This document shows, in pieces, positions 30,989 through 32,688 of a DNA stretch of 32,688 nucleotides; within the stretch, counting starts at the first letter, position 1; each line of letters starts with the position of its first letter. A program made the position numbers and the translations under genes. This stretch comes from CAYVKY01 sp964452115. Lineage in GTDB: Bacteria > Bacteroidota > Ignavibacteria > Tepidaquicellales > Tepidaquicellaceae. Location: assembly GCA_964452115.1 (NCBI GenBank), contig CAYVKY010000009.1, positions 1 to 32,688 of the forward strand, given 5' to 3'. The notes beneath the pieces are model-generated. The model had not been told where the DNA came from. It did not search any database and was given only the letters and a program-made list of their open reading frames with translations.

Positions 30989-32688
30989 TTATTTAATAAG
31001 AATCATTTTCTTTGTATCTTTAAAGTTGCCTGCGGTCAATGTGTAGAAGTAAATTCCGCTTGATAATTTTGATGCATCAAATTTATATTCATTGATACCG
31101 GCTTTTACTGTTGAGTTATTTATTAACGTTGAAACTTCCTGACCGTTCATGTTGTAAACTTTCAGTGTTACATTGCTAGTTTGCGGCAGTGCAAATCTGA
31201 TTGTTGTTGAAGGGTTGAACGGATTCGGATAGTTCTGCGACAATGTGAATGCTGCAGGAACTTCGGTTCCGACCGGTGTGATTGCATCCCATTTCGGAAT
31301 GGCAACTCTTACGTAATATTGCTGTGCAAGTGACATTGTTGAACCGTTTATAAATGAACCCGGTACTGTGTCAACTAAGCAGGTCATATTTACATAGAAA
31401 TTACCTGATGTTGATGCATCTTCATCATTTACCGGTGACATTGATACTGCTGTCCAGTCCATGCGCGGAGTCTCAAAGTTAATCTTCTGAGCTTTTCTCC
31501 ATGTTGCACCGCCGTCTACTGAACCTGCGAGGTAAATGTCCATAAATGTTGTTGTGTCTGAACCGTTCGGGGCTGCCCAGTCTGACGGAGCTTCGAATCC
31601 GATGAATAATGCATTTCCATCGGCTGATGCGCCAATTACCGGTCTGTTGAAGGTTGACATTACGTCATTGACTCCAATATACGGATGATATCCGATTGTG
31701 TTTGTATCTGCAACGATTACGCTCTTGTTCGGATCTGAACCCGGTAACACCGGTGACCAGAATCTGATATTTCCGGGAAGTCCCGGGTAGTAATTTCCTC
31801 CAGTTGTCTGTTTGGTTGTCTGAAATACTACTGCCGGATTTTCATTACGGTAAACAATGCAGACACCTCTTAAACCTGCCAAACTGTCGCCATTGAAGTT
31901 CGGTTGGAAAATTTTCAGTTTTGTTGAGAATGTTGTTCCGTTATCTGTTGATTCAATGAAATAAATCGAACCTGTATTTAAATCTGCATCATTGCCGACA
32001 TAAGCGATACCGATTTTTCCATTCGGGCTTTTTGCTACTGAATATGTTTCTGCCTGATCGCCGGCTAATGAAGTCGGTGTTCCAAAGCTGCTGCTTGATA
32101 ATGATAATGCAGTTGTGCGCCATGCGTCCGGATCTGTGCCGCCGCTCTGGCTGTTTACAAATACGAATTTGTTAGTGAGTGATACATCATGTGTCGATGC
32201 AACTCTTGGCCAGCTCATACCAACGTTTGTCGTTGAAGGAGTGTTGATAAGACCCGGGTCTAAAAGTGTGAATGAACCTATTCCCGGAGATGCATCATAA
32301 TAGAATAATGTTCTTGATGTGCCGCCTGCCGGATCTGCACCGTGGCAACCAATAAGTGCATTACCTTCCGATGTTCCTGTAATACAGGGATATCCGGTTC
32401 TTACGTTTCCGGCTGTTCCGATGTATGTCCAGGTTGTACCTTTATCATCGCTGAAATAATATTTTGATAACCTTGTTGTGAATGAACCGTCACCATAAGG
32501 TGTATGCATTATTACTGCGTGAATGTTTGCAGGTGTTGTAGGATCTTGCCAGACCTGCAATGCAGATGAATTCGACTGGTAATCATAAATTGTCTGACCG
32601 CCGGTTAATGTATAAGTAATTGTCATTGGCCATTGACCTGTGACCTGCATCACAAAGTTTTTCGGAGCATTAGTCATTACAGGTTTGG
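30989..32688 (-). CDS. Secreted Asp-box (BNR) protein with type IX sorting domain, 3' part (partial)
   Basis: The frame is open to the window edge; an ATG exists at 32677, but the frame continues upstream with no signal peptide, so the true start is probably outside. Residues counted from that ATG show three Asp-box motifs: SDDKGTTW (76-83), STDNGTTF (243-250) and SVDGGATW (386-393), spaced like blades of a sialidase-type beta-propeller. The C terminus from about 475 is a textbook type IX sorting domain: LSQNYPNPFNPSTTI, LKVYNMNGQEVSTL, LSSGIYFYTLTAG and final KKMILIK. It should be exported by the type IX system. Catalytic residues of sialidases are not evident, so no enzyme activity is claimed. 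Confidence 0.88.
   Translation of the reverse strand, partial: KPVMTNAPKNFVMQVTGQWPMTITYTLTGGQTIYDYQSNSSALQVWQDPTTPANIHAVIMHTPYGDGSFTTRLSKYYFSDDKGTTWTYIGTAGNVRTGYPCITGTSEGNALIGCHGADPAGGTSRTLFYYDASPGIGSFTLLDPGLINTPSTTNVGMSWPRVASTHDVSLTNKFVFVNSQSGGTDPDAWRTTALSLSSSSFGTPTSLAGDQAETYSVAKSPNGKIGIAYVGNDADLNTGSIYFIESTDNGTTFSTKLKIFQPNFNGDSLAGLRGVCIVYRNENPAVVFQTTKQTTGGNYYPGLPGNIRFWSPVLPGSDPNKSVIVADTNTIGYHPYIGVNDVMSTFNRPVIGASADGNALFIGFEAPSDWAAPNGSDTTTFMDIYLAGSVDGGATWRKAQKINFETPRMDWTAVSMSPVNDEDASTSGNFYVNMTCLVDTVPGSFINGSTMSLAQQYYVRVAIPKWDAITPVGTEVPAAFTLSQNYPNPFNPSTTIRFALPQTSNVTLKVYNMNGQEVSTLINNSTVKAGINEYKFDASKLSSGIYFYTLTAGNFKDTKKMILIK

Overview
The window is about 32.7 kb of roughly 40% GC bacterial chromosome. 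It most resembles the Ignavibacteria / Bacteroidota-Chlorobi side of the tree. This placement is inferred from four things: a secreted-protein tail of the type 'LSQNYPNPFNPSTTI' (type IX secretion sorting domain), a PorV/PorQ-family barrel, a TonB-dependent receptor with a carboxypeptidase-regulatory-like domain, and a promoter of the Bacteroidota form TTG-N20-TATCTTTG in front of efp. No marker gene fixes the genus.

Region 1 (1-8730, minus strand): birA, then nuoA-B-C-D-H-I-J-K-L and the 5' part of nuoM, cut by the window edge. The NADH-input subunits nuoE, nuoF and nuoG are not in their usual place between nuoD and nuoH, so the locus encodes the membrane arm and quinone-reducing module only. 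A tRNA-Leu(CAA) gene sits in the same orientation between nuoL and nuoM.

Region 2 (8731-10566): an AT-rich island bracketed by two 36-bp direct repeats that match at 33 of 36 positions. It carries a possible 37-codon ORF, a 306-aa exported protein of unknown function, and an overlapping small gene broken by three in-frame stops (TGA, TAG, TAA). After the island comes a run of phased T-tracts and the efp promoter.

Region 3 (10567-18078, plus strand): efp, accB and accC, followed with gaps of only 8-13 nt by a small membrane protein, a FabL/FabI-like enoyl-ACP reductase, a 1128-aa tubulin/FtsZ-superfamily protein with a C-terminal SHOCT-like segment, and an FmdB-type zinc ribbon. Biotin ligase, its substrate AccB and biotin carboxylase lie on the two sides of the island. 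The giant tubulin-like protein in a lipid-synthesis transcript is the most interesting candidate system here.

Region 4 (18079-18548): a convergent intergenic region with four hairpins arranged as a mirror-image pair (REP/BIME-like), plus a terminator for the minus-strand genes.

Region 5 (18549-32688, minus strand): lptB, pdxJ, a CPBP-like membrane protein, a YbbR-domain protein and a GWxTD-domain protein form one tight run. Upstream of a strong terminator lies an outer-membrane/secretion set: PorV/PorQ-like barrel, a 1161-aa exported protein with a C-terminal sorting-like domain, a 982-aa TonB-dependent receptor, and the 3' part of an Asp-box protein with a clear type IX sorting domain.
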